Below are positions 7,718 through 17,049 of a stretch of DNA of 64,000 bases, piece after piece. Location of the stretch: contig NZ_NETS01000010.1 in NCBI RefSeq assembly GCF_002150035.1, positions 310,001 through 374,000 on the forward strand, read 5' to 3'. How positions within the stretch are numbered: the first letter of the stretch is position 1; every line of letters begins with the position of its first letter. The translations under genes were made by a program, and so were the position numbers. The stretch is from Leptospira venezuelensis. Lineage in GTDB: Bacteria > Spirochaetota > Leptospiria > Leptospirales > Leptospiraceae. A model generated the notes under the pieces. It was not told the DNA's origin. It saw nothing but the letters and a program-made list of their open reading frames with translations, and searched no databases.

Positions 7718-8521
7718 CTACTTTGCAAAAAACATTACAATCCCAGCTATTGTGATATCCGCAAAGAAATGCACTAACACCGGATAATAAATTCCCTTAC
7801 TCAAGATCCGAATAAGCCCAGTCATTAAACCGTAAATCCCAGCGAGTACTACACCCACCCAACCTCTCGGGAACCCATACAAATGTAAGATCCCAAAACT
7901 TAGGGCCTGGACAGCGAGGGCCCAAAAAAGTGAAAACCTCGCGGTCATTAATGCCTCGAATAAGATCCCTCTAAATAAAAATTCTTCTGCAATAGCATTT
8001 ATAATCGCAAAACCTATACCTGCCGCAATCAAGACTGGAATATCTCCTTTTGGAAAATTCTCTTTGATATCACTTATATCAGGATCCAAAAGATAAAACC
8101 AAAGGAACAAAGCAATACTTGCAGAAAATATAAATAGAACAGAAAGTCCTAAAACTTGTTTAGAAATTTCACCTTTTGCCCACCATCTTAATAGCCCAGC
8201 TTTACGAATTTTCAAAAAGGCGAAGAAGTAGAAAAATAAGGCAAGAATCAATGTCCCAGGCCAAAGGTTTTTGGCATAAGGAAATATATTAATAAAAGTT
8301 AATACGAATAACGGGATATTTAAATATAATAAGGATTTCCATTTAAACTGAAAACCGATAAGCAGAAACAGAAAGAGCAGAACAGGAACTACAAATAAGG
8401 CCCGAACTTCTTCAAAAACTGAAACGCTGAAAACCGCAATAGAAAGAAAAATAAACAAACTTTCCCGGTCGTCAGCTTTGTATTCAGGTAAATCAATTCT
8501 GTCGGTTTTAGAAAAATTCAT
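7718..8521 (-). CDS. CPBP-family intramembrane metalloprotease (CAAX protease-like)
   Basis: This 267-aa protein has about eight hydrophobic segments and the CPBP/Abi motifs: EE at 179-180 followed by FLFRG (Arg184), then a FGILHLYG segment with a conserved His, and HFFAD near the C-terminus. These residues form the intramembrane glutamate-histidine site of the family, which includes eukaryotic CAAX prenyl endopeptidases. Bacterial members act in protein maturation, bacteriocin immunity or signalling, and the substrate here is unknown. It lies 17 bases downstream of a membrane-anchored protein gene and probably shares its transcript. Confidence 0.87.
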   Translation of the reverse strand: MNFSKTDRIDLPEYKADDRESLFIFLSIAVFSVSVFEEVRALFVVPVLLFLFLLIGFQFKWKSLLYLNIPLFVLTFINIFPYAKNLWPGTLILALFFYFFAFLKIRKAGLLRWWAKGEISKQVLGLSVLFIFSASIALFLWFYLLDPDISDIKENFPKGDIPVLIAAGIGFAIINAIAEEFLFRGILFEALMTARFSLFWALAVQALSFGILHLYGFPRGWVGVVLAGIYGLMTGLIRILSKGIYYPVLVHFFADITIAGIVMFFAK

Positions 8522-8538
8522 TCAAATAGCTGAAAAAA

Positions 8539-9150
8539 TTATTCGAAGAGTTGGATATCTTTAATACAAGAATCAGGCCCGATTTTTTCAAAAGTACCTT
8601 GCACGGCCCAAATCCAAATTCCATTCGGATATTCCTTTTGGGGAACAGGACCCGCGTCCTTCTTCAGATAGATCGTAGCAATTTCAGATCCTGAAAAATC
8701 CAAAACAATAGAACTATATTCCGTGTCATCTGGAAGCCTAGATTCCTTATCCACATTGATTGCTTCTCTGTCTAAAACTTTGAGAGAAAGAGGGGGAGTA
8801 TTCCTAGAACAAGCGATCACTTTCAGACCTTTCCAATTTGTAGGCACATAAATCCCAGACTTGAGGCGATGTGAAAGTCTTAACTCCAGATCGAAATCCA
8901 TTTTCATGGAAGAAGGTTTTAACTTTCTCCACTCAGTATCTAAATTTCCATCTGCTAAATACGGCGCTTGAGAAGAACGATCTACTAGATAAGAATCTGT
9001 GAAATCGAATCGTAAAAAAGGAGGTTCCGATTTATAGGATTCTAACTTGGAATTCGTGGTAGAATACAGATAATAATTGGAAAAAACTAGTCCGGCAACG
9101 AAAACTGCTGCCCAAATTTTTGAAACGGCGTTCAATTTTAAAAAATCCAC
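8539..9150 (-). CDS. membrane-anchored extracytoplasmic protein of unknown function
   Basis: This 203-aa protein starts with GTG and has one hydrophobic segment (about residues 12-30) acting as an anchor or signal. The remaining 170 residues look beta-rich and extracytoplasmic. The stretch APYLADGNLDTEWR resembles the start of discoidin/F5-F8-type carbohydrate-binding domains, where a 'DGN.dT.W' pattern is common, but the rest does not let me assign it. It is the first gene of a pair with the CPBP protease. Confidence 0.7.
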   Translation of the reverse strand: MDFLKLNAVSKIWAAVFVAGLVFSNYYLYSTTNSKLESYKSEPPFLRFDFTDSYLVDRSSQAPYLADGNLDTEWRKLKPSSMKMDFDLELRLSHRLKSGIYVPTNWKGLKVIACSRNTPPLSLKVLDREAINVDKESRLPDDTEYSSIVLDFSGSEIATIYLKKDAGPVPQKEYPNGIWIWAVQGTFEKIGPDSCIKDIQLFE

Positions 9151-9271
9151 TCATTCAAGTATGTCGATTTCCTAACCCGGAATCAAGAAGGATTTCCTTT
9201 CTTCTTGTCGAAAGAAAACCGATTTCGAATCATGATCCCGGAAAGAAATTTCTCAAAAGGCGGTTCGCGAA

Positions 9272-10183
9272 ATGCTTATTGGAATTACCGGCGGCACGGG
9301 ACTCATAGGATCCATGTTGGCGATCCGCTTGAAGGCAGAAGGACATAGAGTCCGAATTTTCAGCAGAAGTGGAAAATTGCCGCCCAGACTCCAAAGAATT
9401 TCAGAATGGGACGTTAGGATAGGCTCACTTCCCACTCGAGCAGATTTGGAAGGAGTAAACGTTCTAATTAACTTAGCCGGTGAACCAATCGCAGGAGTTC
9501 GATGGACGCCAGAATATAAACAAAGGATCCGTTCTTCTCGTGTAGACTTTACGAGAGACCTTGTAGCAAGACTTGTATCCATGGGAGAGTTCGCGCCCAA
9601 AACATTCTTCAACTCTTCTGCAATCGGGATCTATGGATCTTATGATGCAGGAACTCCACCATTCGACGAAGATAGTCCTGCTTCAGACGATGAGTTAGGC
9701 AGCCTATGCAAAGACTGGGAAGAAGAAGCACTCGAAGCAGAAAAAGCAGGTATCCGAACCGTCCTCTTAAGAACTGGAGTTGTTCTAACCACAGAAGGTG
9801 GAGCACTCGCAACAATGCTTCCCGCATTTAAATTATTTGCAGGCGGCCCGATCGGAAGTGGAAACCAAATACTGTCTTGGATCCATATCGAAGACCAACT
9901 TTCAGCAATCATGTTTCTGATCAGAAAAGAAGAAGCGAAAGGAGCATTCAATCTTGTATCTCCTGAACCTCTTTCCAATGAGCAGTTCTCCAAGGTTCTT
10001 GCAAAAACTTTAGGACGCCCTTCGTTCGCAAGAGTTCCTACTTTTGCACTCTCACTTGCATTAGGCGAAGGTGCCATCGTGGCAACTCATGGCCAAAGAG
10101 TGGTGCCAAAAAGGCTCCAAGAACTGGGCTATAAATTCAGATATCCGAATCTAGAAGCTGCTCTTAGAAATTTACTAGGATAG
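9272..10183 (+). CDS. TIGR01777-family SDR epimerase (YfcH-like)
   Basis: This 303-aa protein belongs to the YfcH/TIGR01777 branch of extended short-chain dehydrogenases. The N-terminal dinucleotide site is GITGGTGLIGS (residues 4-14), followed by VLINLAGEPIAGVRW, the family signature, and by FFNSSAIGIYGS with the Ser and Tyr of the active site. SWIHIEDQLSAI and the C-terminal motif of DUF1731 (VPKRLQELGYKFRYP) are also present. The substrate of this family is not established. It is transcribed divergently from the 8539-9150 gene. Confidence 0.9.
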   Translation: MLIGITGGTGLIGSMLAIRLKAEGHRVRIFSRSGKLPPRLQRISEWDVRIGSLPTRADLEGVNVLINLAGEPIAGVRWTPEYKQRIRSSRVDFTRDLVARLVSMGEFAPKTFFNSSAIGIYGSYDAGTPPFDEDSPASDDELGSLCKDWEEEALEAEKAGIRTVLLRTGVVLTTEGGALATMLPAFKLFAGGPIGSGNQILSWIHIEDQLSAIMFLIRKEEAKGAFNLVSPEPLSNEQFSKVLAKTLGRPSFARVPTFALSLALGEGAIVATHGQRVVPKRLQELGYKFRYPNLEAALRNLLG

Positions 10184-10277
10184 TCGCATTGCTCGCGGAC
10201 TATAAAAGTTTTTCGAAAAATTTTCCAAACTTCTAAAAACGGCTTCCCATCCAATTTAGAATGAGTCTAATCTCTGT

Positions 10278-10595
10278 ATGGAAAACACAATGCCTGGTTC
10301 ATTCAACGAACTTCTCAAAACACATGATAAACCCATCCTAGTAGATTTCTGGGCCGAATGGTGCGGTCCTTGTAAAATGGTAGCCCCTGAGCTGGAAAAA
10401 TTTGCACAAGCTCACCCTGGGCAAGTCACCGTAGTAAAAGTCAATATAGATGAAAAACCTGAATTGGCTCAACAATACGGAGTTCAATCTATTCCGACTC
10501 TGATGTTATTCAAAGGCGGAGAGATCGCTGAGAAAGTGGTGGGAGCAATTCCACAGGCACAGATGGAGAAAGTTTTTGCCCCTAAATTGGCTTAA
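10278..10595 (+). CDS. trxA: thioredoxin
   Basis: This 105-aa protein is a classical thioredoxin that reduces disulfides in the cytosol. The active site is WCGPC at residues 28-32, and the cis-proline is in SIPTLMLFKGG. The Asp in LVDFWAEW is the usual buried acid. No signal peptide is present. An internal ATG at codon 5 could be the true start, since neither has a strong ribosome site. It stands between the epimerase and a GC-rich intergenic stretch. Confidence 0.95.
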   Translation: MENTMPGSFNELLKTHDKPILVDFWAEWCGPCKMVAPELEKFAQAHPGQVTVVKVNIDEKPELAQQYGVQSIPTLMLFKGGEIAEKVVGAIPQAQMEKVFAPKLA

Positions 10596-10762
10596 CTTTT
10601 TACACACGATCCGACAAGCGTTTGGGGCGACTCACTCGCTTCGCTCGGACCGTGCTACTCCAGACTACGCGTTCGCTTCGGTCTCGGCATATCCAATTAA
10701 ATATCCTTAATATATTATAGATCGGCCGTGACCGCTTCGCGTCTTGCGTATCACTGTCGCAA
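10596..10762. other. GC-rich intergenic segment with recurring CGCTTCG motifs
   Basis: This 167-bp spacer between two convergent genes is unusually rich in CG dinucleotides. The heptamer CGCTTCG recurs at about 10637, 10674 and 10734, each with nearby GG/CC blocks that could form small hairpins. It has no open reading frame worth calling. Its composition is like that of the insert beside tRNA-His. Confidence 0.4.
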
Positions 10763-12490
10763 TTACCAATTCACAATCTCGTCTACTTCTTCCTGATCCA
10801 AACGGAAAGAATCATAATCCCCAAAGGTTTTAGGAAGAGTCCTAAATAAGAAGGCTCCAAATCCTTTAGCAAAAGAATCGAATTTAGATTTTTTAGAACC
10901 TGATGTTCTATCAAAAACTGCCTGCTCCAAAAATTCAGAAAGTACAAGCGCACCGTAAGCCTGGTCGGAAAGATCAACTCTGTATGTTTCCTTCCATTCC
11001 CTAGGTTTCTCTTCTATATTCTTATTCCAGTCCAATAAAAGATTTTCTCCTAATTCTGCGGCAGCCTTTAACTCAGGGTATTTTTTAGCAGAGTCAAAAT
11101 TTTTCTTTAGTTCTGAAACGAAAGAATCTCTGATCTTAGCACGATTCATAGCACCAAGTGCGTGATCCGTGATGATCAAATGAGTTCCTTCCCAGGTTTC
11201 ATTGATAATACAATCATTATGAAGTCTAGGCAAACAAGTGTAATCACCGATAATTCCGGAACCACCCAAAGCCATGATCGCCCTATGAGTGATCTGAGAA
11301 GAAAGCGAAGAAGATCTATATTTCATCAAAGGAGTTGAGATTTGCTCTGCTAAAATCCCTTTTTGGGTCCAATCAATCCCGCGGAAAATCGGCATCACCA
11401 GAGCAGCATACAAAATCCTCATCTCCGCGAGTTCTCTGGAATATGCAGGAAAATCCTGGATCTTCTTTCCATAAGCTGTTCGATATCTGGAATATTCTCT
11501 TGCTTCCATAAATGCTCTTCTGGACATTCCAGATGCAGCAAGACCCACATGGACTCGTGAAGTTCGGATCACGTAACGAATCAGGTTTGCGATCCCGTGA
11601 GCTGGTCTTCCTAAAGCCTCAGCTTCCAGGTCTTCGTATACGATCTCTACGGTAAGTTTTCCTTTTGAACCTATAATATCTTTTTTTCTTAAGATATGGT
11701 GTCCGTTCAATTCTCCATTGTCTTTGATCCTAGGGACCAGGAATAATCCTACTGTTTCTGTATCTTCTATCTTAGCCGTTGTGACCCAAAGATCCCCCGG
11801 ATTGGAACAGAACCATTTTTCTCCATTTAAGATCCATTTTCCGTCTTCGCCCTTACGAGCTACTGTACGATTTGCCCCGACATTACTTCCACCCACTCTT
11901 TCGGTAACATATTGTCCCGCCATAAAATGAGAGAAGGAACCCTTTCCTGCTACTAAAGGAAGATATTTCTTTTTTTGTTCATCCGTTCCAATTCCCTGAA
12001 GAACTCGGATCATACCTTCTGTCATTGCTAAAGGACAGGTTACTCCACCTTCTCCATTTTGGTTGGCAAGATAAGTTAAAGCCTGCCTGTGAAGATCTGT
12101 AAAAGGAAACTTCCATTCATCATGAAAATCTAAATTAACAATTCCATAATCATAAGAGATCTTTCTAGAAAGTTTTTGTTCGTGAGAATAAGCAATATGA
12201 TCTATACGGTTTCCGGTTCTATCGTATTTGATAACGTCTCCATATTTACCTTCTTTATGAGAAGCTTCAGTAAGTTCGTCTAAGATACCGCCGACCAATT
12301 CCCCGTAACCGCTGAGATGGGCCAACATTGCTTTTTTATGGTCCGGTTTGTAATCGGAAGAGTATCGTTCTATTACTCTCTGTAGGATCTTATCCTCTTC
12401 GTAAAAGTTTTTGCCCCTATTTCCTTTATAACCGGTTAAGTCATAAGAAGATAAACCTGGGTTCTCGGCTAAACGTAATGGATGATTCAT
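10763..12490 (-). CDS. AidB-like acyl-CoA dehydrogenase
   Basis: This 575-aa flavoprotein belongs to the acyl-CoA dehydrogenase superfamily, in the AidB-like branch with extended N- and C-termini. Typical elements are VTCPLAMTEG and GQYVTERVGGSNVGAN in the FAD-binding middle domain, GKWILNGEKWFCSN, and NETWEGTH, which places a glutamate at the usual C-terminal active-site position. The long N-terminal segment and the C-terminal tail of about 100 residues separate it from standard 380-aa dehydrogenases. The substrate is unknown. An AAGGAAA ribosome site precedes the ATG. It appears to be a single transcription unit. Confidence 0.87.
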   Translation of the reverse strand: MNHPLRLAENPGLSSYDLTGYKGNRGKNFYEEDKILQRVIERYSSDYKPDHKKAMLAHLSGYGELVGGILDELTEASHKEGKYGDVIKYDRTGNRIDHIAYSHEQKLSRKISYDYGIVNLDFHDEWKFPFTDLHRQALTYLANQNGEGGVTCPLAMTEGMIRVLQGIGTDEQKKKYLPLVAGKGSFSHFMAGQYVTERVGGSNVGANRTVARKGEDGKWILNGEKWFCSNPGDLWVTTAKIEDTETVGLFLVPRIKDNGELNGHHILRKKDIIGSKGKLTVEIVYEDLEAEALGRPAHGIANLIRYVIRTSRVHVGLAASGMSRRAFMEAREYSRYRTAYGKKIQDFPAYSRELAEMRILYAALVMPIFRGIDWTQKGILAEQISTPLMKYRSSSLSSQITHRAIMALGGSGIIGDYTCLPRLHNDCIINETWEGTHLIITDHALGAMNRAKIRDSFVSELKKNFDSAKKYPELKAAAELGENLLLDWNKNIEEKPREWKETYRVDLSDQAYGALVLSEFLEQAVFDRTSGSKKSKFDSFAKGFGAFLFRTLPKTFGDYDSFRLDQEEVDEIVNW

Positions 12491-12649
12491 AATATTTCCT
12501 TTTAAAGAACGGCGACCTGAATACCACTATCATAAGCGAATACAACTCGACCGCCAGAACTTTTTAGTTCAGAACACTATGCATCGAACATCGTTTGTTT
12601 GGAAGAAAAAGTATAGCAAAGGTTATAGAACCAGAAAAACAGGTTTTTC

Positions 12650-14389
12650 TTAATATTCTAAAACCAATCCTTCATAAGGTGCTATCTCGAATACTACTGG
12701 GATCTCCATCTTCTCAGGTTTTCTATGAGTAGAGATGAGTATCTGAGCGGTACGATTCGCGTTTGCTACTATCTTTTTGGATTCATTCTCAAAGTTCAAA
12801 ATGATCAGACATTTTTTCTTTTCGAACTCTCTGGTATATTGCAGAACACCTGGAGGAGAATCATAATCCAAGGCAAGAGTTCCTTTTTTCAGGATATCAT
12901 TACCTTTTCTAAGCCATATTAGTTTTTTATAAAAATTTAATAAACTTTCAATAGATCTGGATTGAGTCTCTACGTTTACAGATTCGTATCTGGAAAAAAC
13001 TGGAAGCCAAGGTTCTCCTTTGCTGAATCCGCCGTTCACATCTCCGGACCAACACATAGGAAGTCTACAATTGTCTCTGCTTGGATACACCGGCCAATAT
13101 CTAATTCCGACCGGATCTTGGATGCGATTTTTGGGGACTCTTTCGTCCATCATCCCGAGCTCTTCTCCATAATATAAGAATGGAGTTCCTCTTAGGGTTA
13201 AGAGCATTAGGGCTGCGATTTTGGCTCTTGCTGTCGTCTCTTTTCCTTTAGAATATCTGGTGATATGTCTACGGAAATCATGATTACTTAATGTATAATT
13301 CGGCCAGCCCTTGTCTCGGAGATACTTCTCCCATTCCTTGATTACGTCCCTGAATTTTTCGGCCTTCCACGGAGTATAAAAGAAAGCAAAGTTAAATGCG
13401 AGATGAAGTTCATCACCTTTCGCACCGTAATAAGAAGCAGGAAGTGCACTTGTACCGGGAGGCTCCATCATCACTTCACCTACGGACATTCTATCTCCGT
13501 ACGAATCCAAAAGTTTTCTGAGGTCCTTTAGGATATCGTGCATCTCAGGACGATCACGATCATAGATATGATTTTGTTGGTCGAAAGGTCTCGCGATCCA
13601 TCTTTTACGAGGATTACTTCTTAACTCTGAATCCTTGACAAAAAGATTCACAACATCCAGACGAAATCCATCCACTCCAAGATCCAACCAGTTCTTGACC
13701 ATGGAGAAGATTGCTTTTTTAACTTCCGGATTTCTCCAATTTAAGTCAGGTTGTTCCACTAAGAAAGAATGATAATAATACTGATCTGTAGTTTTATCTA
13801 AGGTCCACGCTCTTCCGCCAAACGTTCCCATCCAATTATTCGGAGGTTTTCCGTTAACAGGATCTTTCCAAATATACCAATCTCGCTTAGGATTGTCTTT
13901 GGAAGATTTAGATTCTAAAAACCAAGGATGTTGATGAGAGGTATGATTTGCAACCAGGTCCATGATGATCCTGATCTTACGTTTATGAGCTTCTTTTAAT
14001 AAACGTTTGAATGTATCCAAATTTCCGAATACAGGATCGATACTTTCGTAATCCGAAATATCGTATCCGAAATCATACATAGGAGAAGGATAAATAGGAG
14101 AAAGCCAGATGGCATCAATGCCGAGAGAATTTGGAGTCCCATCATTCAGATAATCTAACTTTTGGATGATACCTTCTAGATCGCCGATGCCATCGTCATT
14201 AGCATCGTTAAAACTTCTAGGATAGATCTGATAAACAACTGCGTTCTTCCACCAATCCGCATCTACCTTTTTGGTCTTGCGAGATTGGCTAGGCTTTTTA
14301 CTCAGCCGAGCCGATGTCGTGGTTTCTTTTTTTCTTTTAGAAGTGACTGTGGAACGACTACCCGAATCCATACTGGGGACCATTTTCAA
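12650..14389 (-). CDS. GH13 alpha-glucosidase/alpha-amylase family protein
   Basis: This 579-aa protein is a glycoside hydrolase of family 13, closest in pattern to oligo-1,6-glucosidase/alpha-glucosidase. WWKNAVVYQIYPRSF (46-60) opens the catalytic barrel, DLVANH is region I (144-149), Asp245 in GFRLDVV is the nucleophile, Glu305 in SVGEVM the acid/base, and SNHDFRR carries the third acid. No signal peptide is present, so it is likely cytosolic, perhaps acting on stored glucans or disaccharides. About 45 Lys/Ser/Thr-rich residues precede the barrel, and three in-frame ATGs leave the exact start open. The first ATG overlaps the glnD stop by four bases (ATGA), which implies co-expression. Confidence 0.9.
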   Translation of the reverse strand: MKMVPSMDSGSRSTVTSKRKKETTTSARLSKKPSQSRKTKKVDADWWKNAVVYQIYPRSFNDANDDGIGDLEGIIQKLDYLNDGTPNSLGIDAIWLSPIYPSPMYDFGYDISDYESIDPVFGNLDTFKRLLKEAHKRKIRIIMDLVANHTSHQHPWFLESKSSKDNPKRDWYIWKDPVNGKPPNNWMGTFGGRAWTLDKTTDQYYYHSFLVEQPDLNWRNPEVKKAIFSMVKNWLDLGVDGFRLDVVNLFVKDSELRSNPRKRWIARPFDQQNHIYDRDRPEMHDILKDLRKLLDSYGDRMSVGEVMMEPPGTSALPASYYGAKGDELHLAFNFAFFYTPWKAEKFRDVIKEWEKYLRDKGWPNYTLSNHDFRRHITRYSKGKETTARAKIAALMLLTLRGTPFLYYGEELGMMDERVPKNRIQDPVGIRYWPVYPSRDNCRLPMCWSGDVNGGFSKGEPWLPVFSRYESVNVETQSRSIESLLNFYKKLIWLRKGNDILKKGTLALDYDSPPGVLQYTREFEKKKCLIILNFENESKKIVANANRTAQILISTHRKPEKMEIPVVFEIAPYEGLVLEY

Positions 14390-17019
14390 AAAACGAGTTC
14401 CCCTGTCATCCTTTCCACTGGCTGTATTCTTAAGATCTTATCTTCCAGAGATTTTAACAATTCTGCATCTTTGACCTGTTCCCCGTCCTTAGTCTGGAGA
14501 TAGAATGAGTCATAAGCATAATCTGCGGAAGTTGAGACCCTTAAATGAGAAACTTTTAAACCAAAATCGAATACTTTTCTTAAGATCCTATACACTAAAC
14601 CAACCATATCCGGCATTCTGACTTCCATGATGGTAGTATCCGTAATATCTTCGTTTGAAAAACGAACAGAACGATTGATGATACTTTCCGGTATCGTCTT
14701 ACGTGGATTCCATTCTGTCCTTTCAAAAGCAATACTATCTCTTTGTAATTCTCCGGAGGCCATTAATCTAAGTTTACCTTCCATTCTGGAAAGTTTTTCT
14801 GAAGAAATATTGCCACTACCTTGTGGATCCGTTACTTGAAGAATGTGGATCTGGAATTCTTCAAATGTATAACTTTGCATCCCGACTAAACTCAGACCCT
14901 CTGAAGAAACAGAACAGCATAAGTCTAATAAGATTTCAGGTATATTACGGCTTACCACTTCCACCGTTACAAAAGCAGGATCTTGTTCTGAATCCAAGAG
15001 AAGGACTGAGTTCGCATCTTGGCTAAGAGAAGTAATCGATTTAAAATATTTTAATATTTTTCGGTTTGAAACGGTTTTTAAAAAACTTTCAGGGATAACA
15101 GAATATGCAAAGGAAGCAATCGTTTTAGAAATTTTAGGATCTTGCCCTTCTTTTTCGGTCAAATAGGTTACAAGATCTTTAGAAAGAGAAATTCTTTCCT
15201 CTTCTCCATAAGGATCTTCCGCATCAGTTCTTTTATTTCTGAAGAAGTCTATAGAGTTTTTATAAAGTTCGTTTAAGATGGCCTTTTTCCAATTCGTAAG
15301 AACATTTGTGCCTACCGACTTGGTATCAATGATAGTTAGAATGTATAAAAGTTTCAATCTCTCCGGATTAGAAACGGTTCTTGCAAAATTACGTATAAGT
15401 TTTTTATCCGAAATATCTCTTTTGGAAGAAAGTTCCGACATCAGAATATGTTTTTCTACTAAGAAACGAAATAGATCAGTATCTTCTTCAGATAAACCCA
15501 AACGAGAGCCTACAGAAACTGCAAGTTCTGCACCGTATTCTGAATGGTCCCCTTCTTTTACTTTTCCAGCATCATGCAGAAGAATTGCTAAAGCCAAAAT
15601 TTCGGTCTTCTCACATTCTCCATAAACTTCTAAAATTTCTCTGTCTTCGAACTCTCCCTTGTCCAAACGATCCAATTCATGAAGAATAAGAAGAGTATGC
15701 TCGTCCACAGTGAACTCATGATGATAACTGAACAAAGGAAAATTTGTACATGCGCCAAACTCAGGAAGAAGTTCACCAAGGACCTGGCATTCATGCATTA
15801 GTTTCAGTATTCTTCCTCTGTCTTTTTTGTTCTGCAGAATACTGATAAACCCACCGTTCACTTCCGCAGAATATCTGAAGTCATCATCCAAAAAGTGAGA
15901 AGCAAATCTGATCTCGCTCAGCAAACCACCGGAAACCTCGAAACCCGTTTCCTGGATCATTCTGAATATAAGCAAAATATCTTTGTATAATGTATGAGGA
16001 TCCGCGAAAAGATTTCCCTCGCTCGGCGGAAAGATCGTATTCCCTATCTTTAAGAAGCGAATACCTTCGTAGTCGAAATTCTGGGCTTCTCCTTTTTTCT
16101 GAGCCGCCAATAAAGAATCCAAGTAAACACGAACTATAAAAAATATATTCTTTTGATGGCTATAGAGAGTATTCATAAACTTCTCTATGGTTTGCATCTC
16201 TTCTTTTTTACCAAAGCCAAGATACTCCGCCACTTCAGGTTGCAGATTCAGATCCAAACGATCATGTTTTCTACCTGTAAGAATATGAAGTGCAGTTCTG
16301 ACTCGCATCAAAAAATCATAAGCTTCTTCTAATGCTTGGACTTCTCCGCTTTGGAAAACAGGAAGAACCGCAAGTCCTCCAAGAGAACGGATTGGACTCC
16401 TGGATTTTTCGGTCCAATATAAATACTGAATATCTCTTAAACCGCAGAGATCTGTTTTTAAATTCGGTTCCGAAAGAAGAATAGGTCGCCCTTCTCTTAG
16501 AAACCTTTCCGAAAGCTGATCCTCTTTCGCTTGGTTATATCTAGCTGCAAACTTAGGAGGAAGTTTTGCCAAAAACTCTTCTTGGTATTTTTTGAATAAT
16601 TCCTTGGAACCAGTTAAGAATCGACTATCTAGAACAGCATGAAAGCTGGACATATCATCCAAATAACGAAATGATTCCTTAATAGTTCTGCAAGTATGTC
16701 CTACTTCTTTTCCGGAATCGTAAAGATAAGTATTAATGGAAGAAATGATCTCTGAAAGTTTAGAATCCGGAACTCCATTATGTAAATATAATATATCCAC
16801 ATCCGAATGAGGGGCCATTTCCATACGTCCGTAACCGCCTAAAGCAATTACTGTTACCTCTTCCCCTTTTTTTAAAATACCGGACGACTTTTCAAACCTA
16901 GTCCTTAAAAAAGAATCTATGATGAATGTAAGCTGGCGAGCAACCAAGCGGCCTGAGACCGCCCTACTTTTTTCCAAAAGCCTTTGAAAACTATAGGAGA
17001 TATCTAATTCTAAAGGCAA
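14386..17019 (-). CDS. glnD: [protein-PII] uridylyltransferase/uridylyl-removing enzyme GlnD
   Basis: This 877-aa bifunctional enzyme senses glutamine and uridylylates or deuridylylates PII, thereby controlling nitrogen assimilation. The nucleotidyltransferase motif is GGYGRMEMAPHSDVD (61-75). A central HD phosphohydrolase domain carries ALAILLHDAGK, and two ACT domains occupy roughly the last 180 residues, the last beginning TTIMEVRMPDMVGLVYRIL. Length is normal for GlnD. It lies 30 bases downstream of metG and its stop overlaps the start of the GH13 gene, so metG-glnD-GH13 probably form an operon that links translation, nitrogen and carbon functions. Confidence 0.95.
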   Translation of the reverse strand: MPLELDISYSFQRLLEKSRAVSGRLVARQLTFIIDSFLRTRFEKSSGILKKGEEVTVIALGGYGRMEMAPHSDVDILYLHNGVPDSKLSEIISSINTYLYDSGKEVGHTCRTIKESFRYLDDMSSFHAVLDSRFLTGSKELFKKYQEEFLAKLPPKFAARYNQAKEDQLSERFLREGRPILLSEPNLKTDLCGLRDIQYLYWTEKSRSPIRSLGGLAVLPVFQSGEVQALEEAYDFLMRVRTALHILTGRKHDRLDLNLQPEVAEYLGFGKKEEMQTIEKFMNTLYSHQKNIFFIVRVYLDSLLAAQKKGEAQNFDYEGIRFLKIGNTIFPPSEGNLFADPHTLYKDILLIFRMIQETGFEVSGGLLSEIRFASHFLDDDFRYSAEVNGGFISILQNKKDRGRILKLMHECQVLGELLPEFGACTNFPLFSYHHEFTVDEHTLLILHELDRLDKGEFEDREILEVYGECEKTEILALAILLHDAGKVKEGDHSEYGAELAVSVGSRLGLSEEDTDLFRFLVEKHILMSELSSKRDISDKKLIRNFARTVSNPERLKLLYILTIIDTKSVGTNVLTNWKKAILNELYKNSIDFFRNKRTDAEDPYGEEERISLSKDLVTYLTEKEGQDPKISKTIASFAYSVIPESFLKTVSNRKILKYFKSITSLSQDANSVLLLDSEQDPAFVTVEVVSRNIPEILLDLCCSVSSEGLSLVGMQSYTFEEFQIHILQVTDPQGSGNISSEKLSRMEGKLRLMASGELQRDSIAFERTEWNPRKTIPESIINRSVRFSNEDITDTTIMEVRMPDMVGLVYRILRKVFDFGLKVSHLRVSTSADYAYDSFYLQTKDGEQVKDAELLKSLEDKILRIQPVERMTGELVF

Positions 17020-17049
17020 GGTCAGTTCCTACTAGCAGTTAGACTGAGT

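Noticed and set aside
9640..10077. Minus-strand open frame inside the epimerase gene
   Set aside because: Antisense to a gene with a clear dinucleotide motif and no domain of its own.
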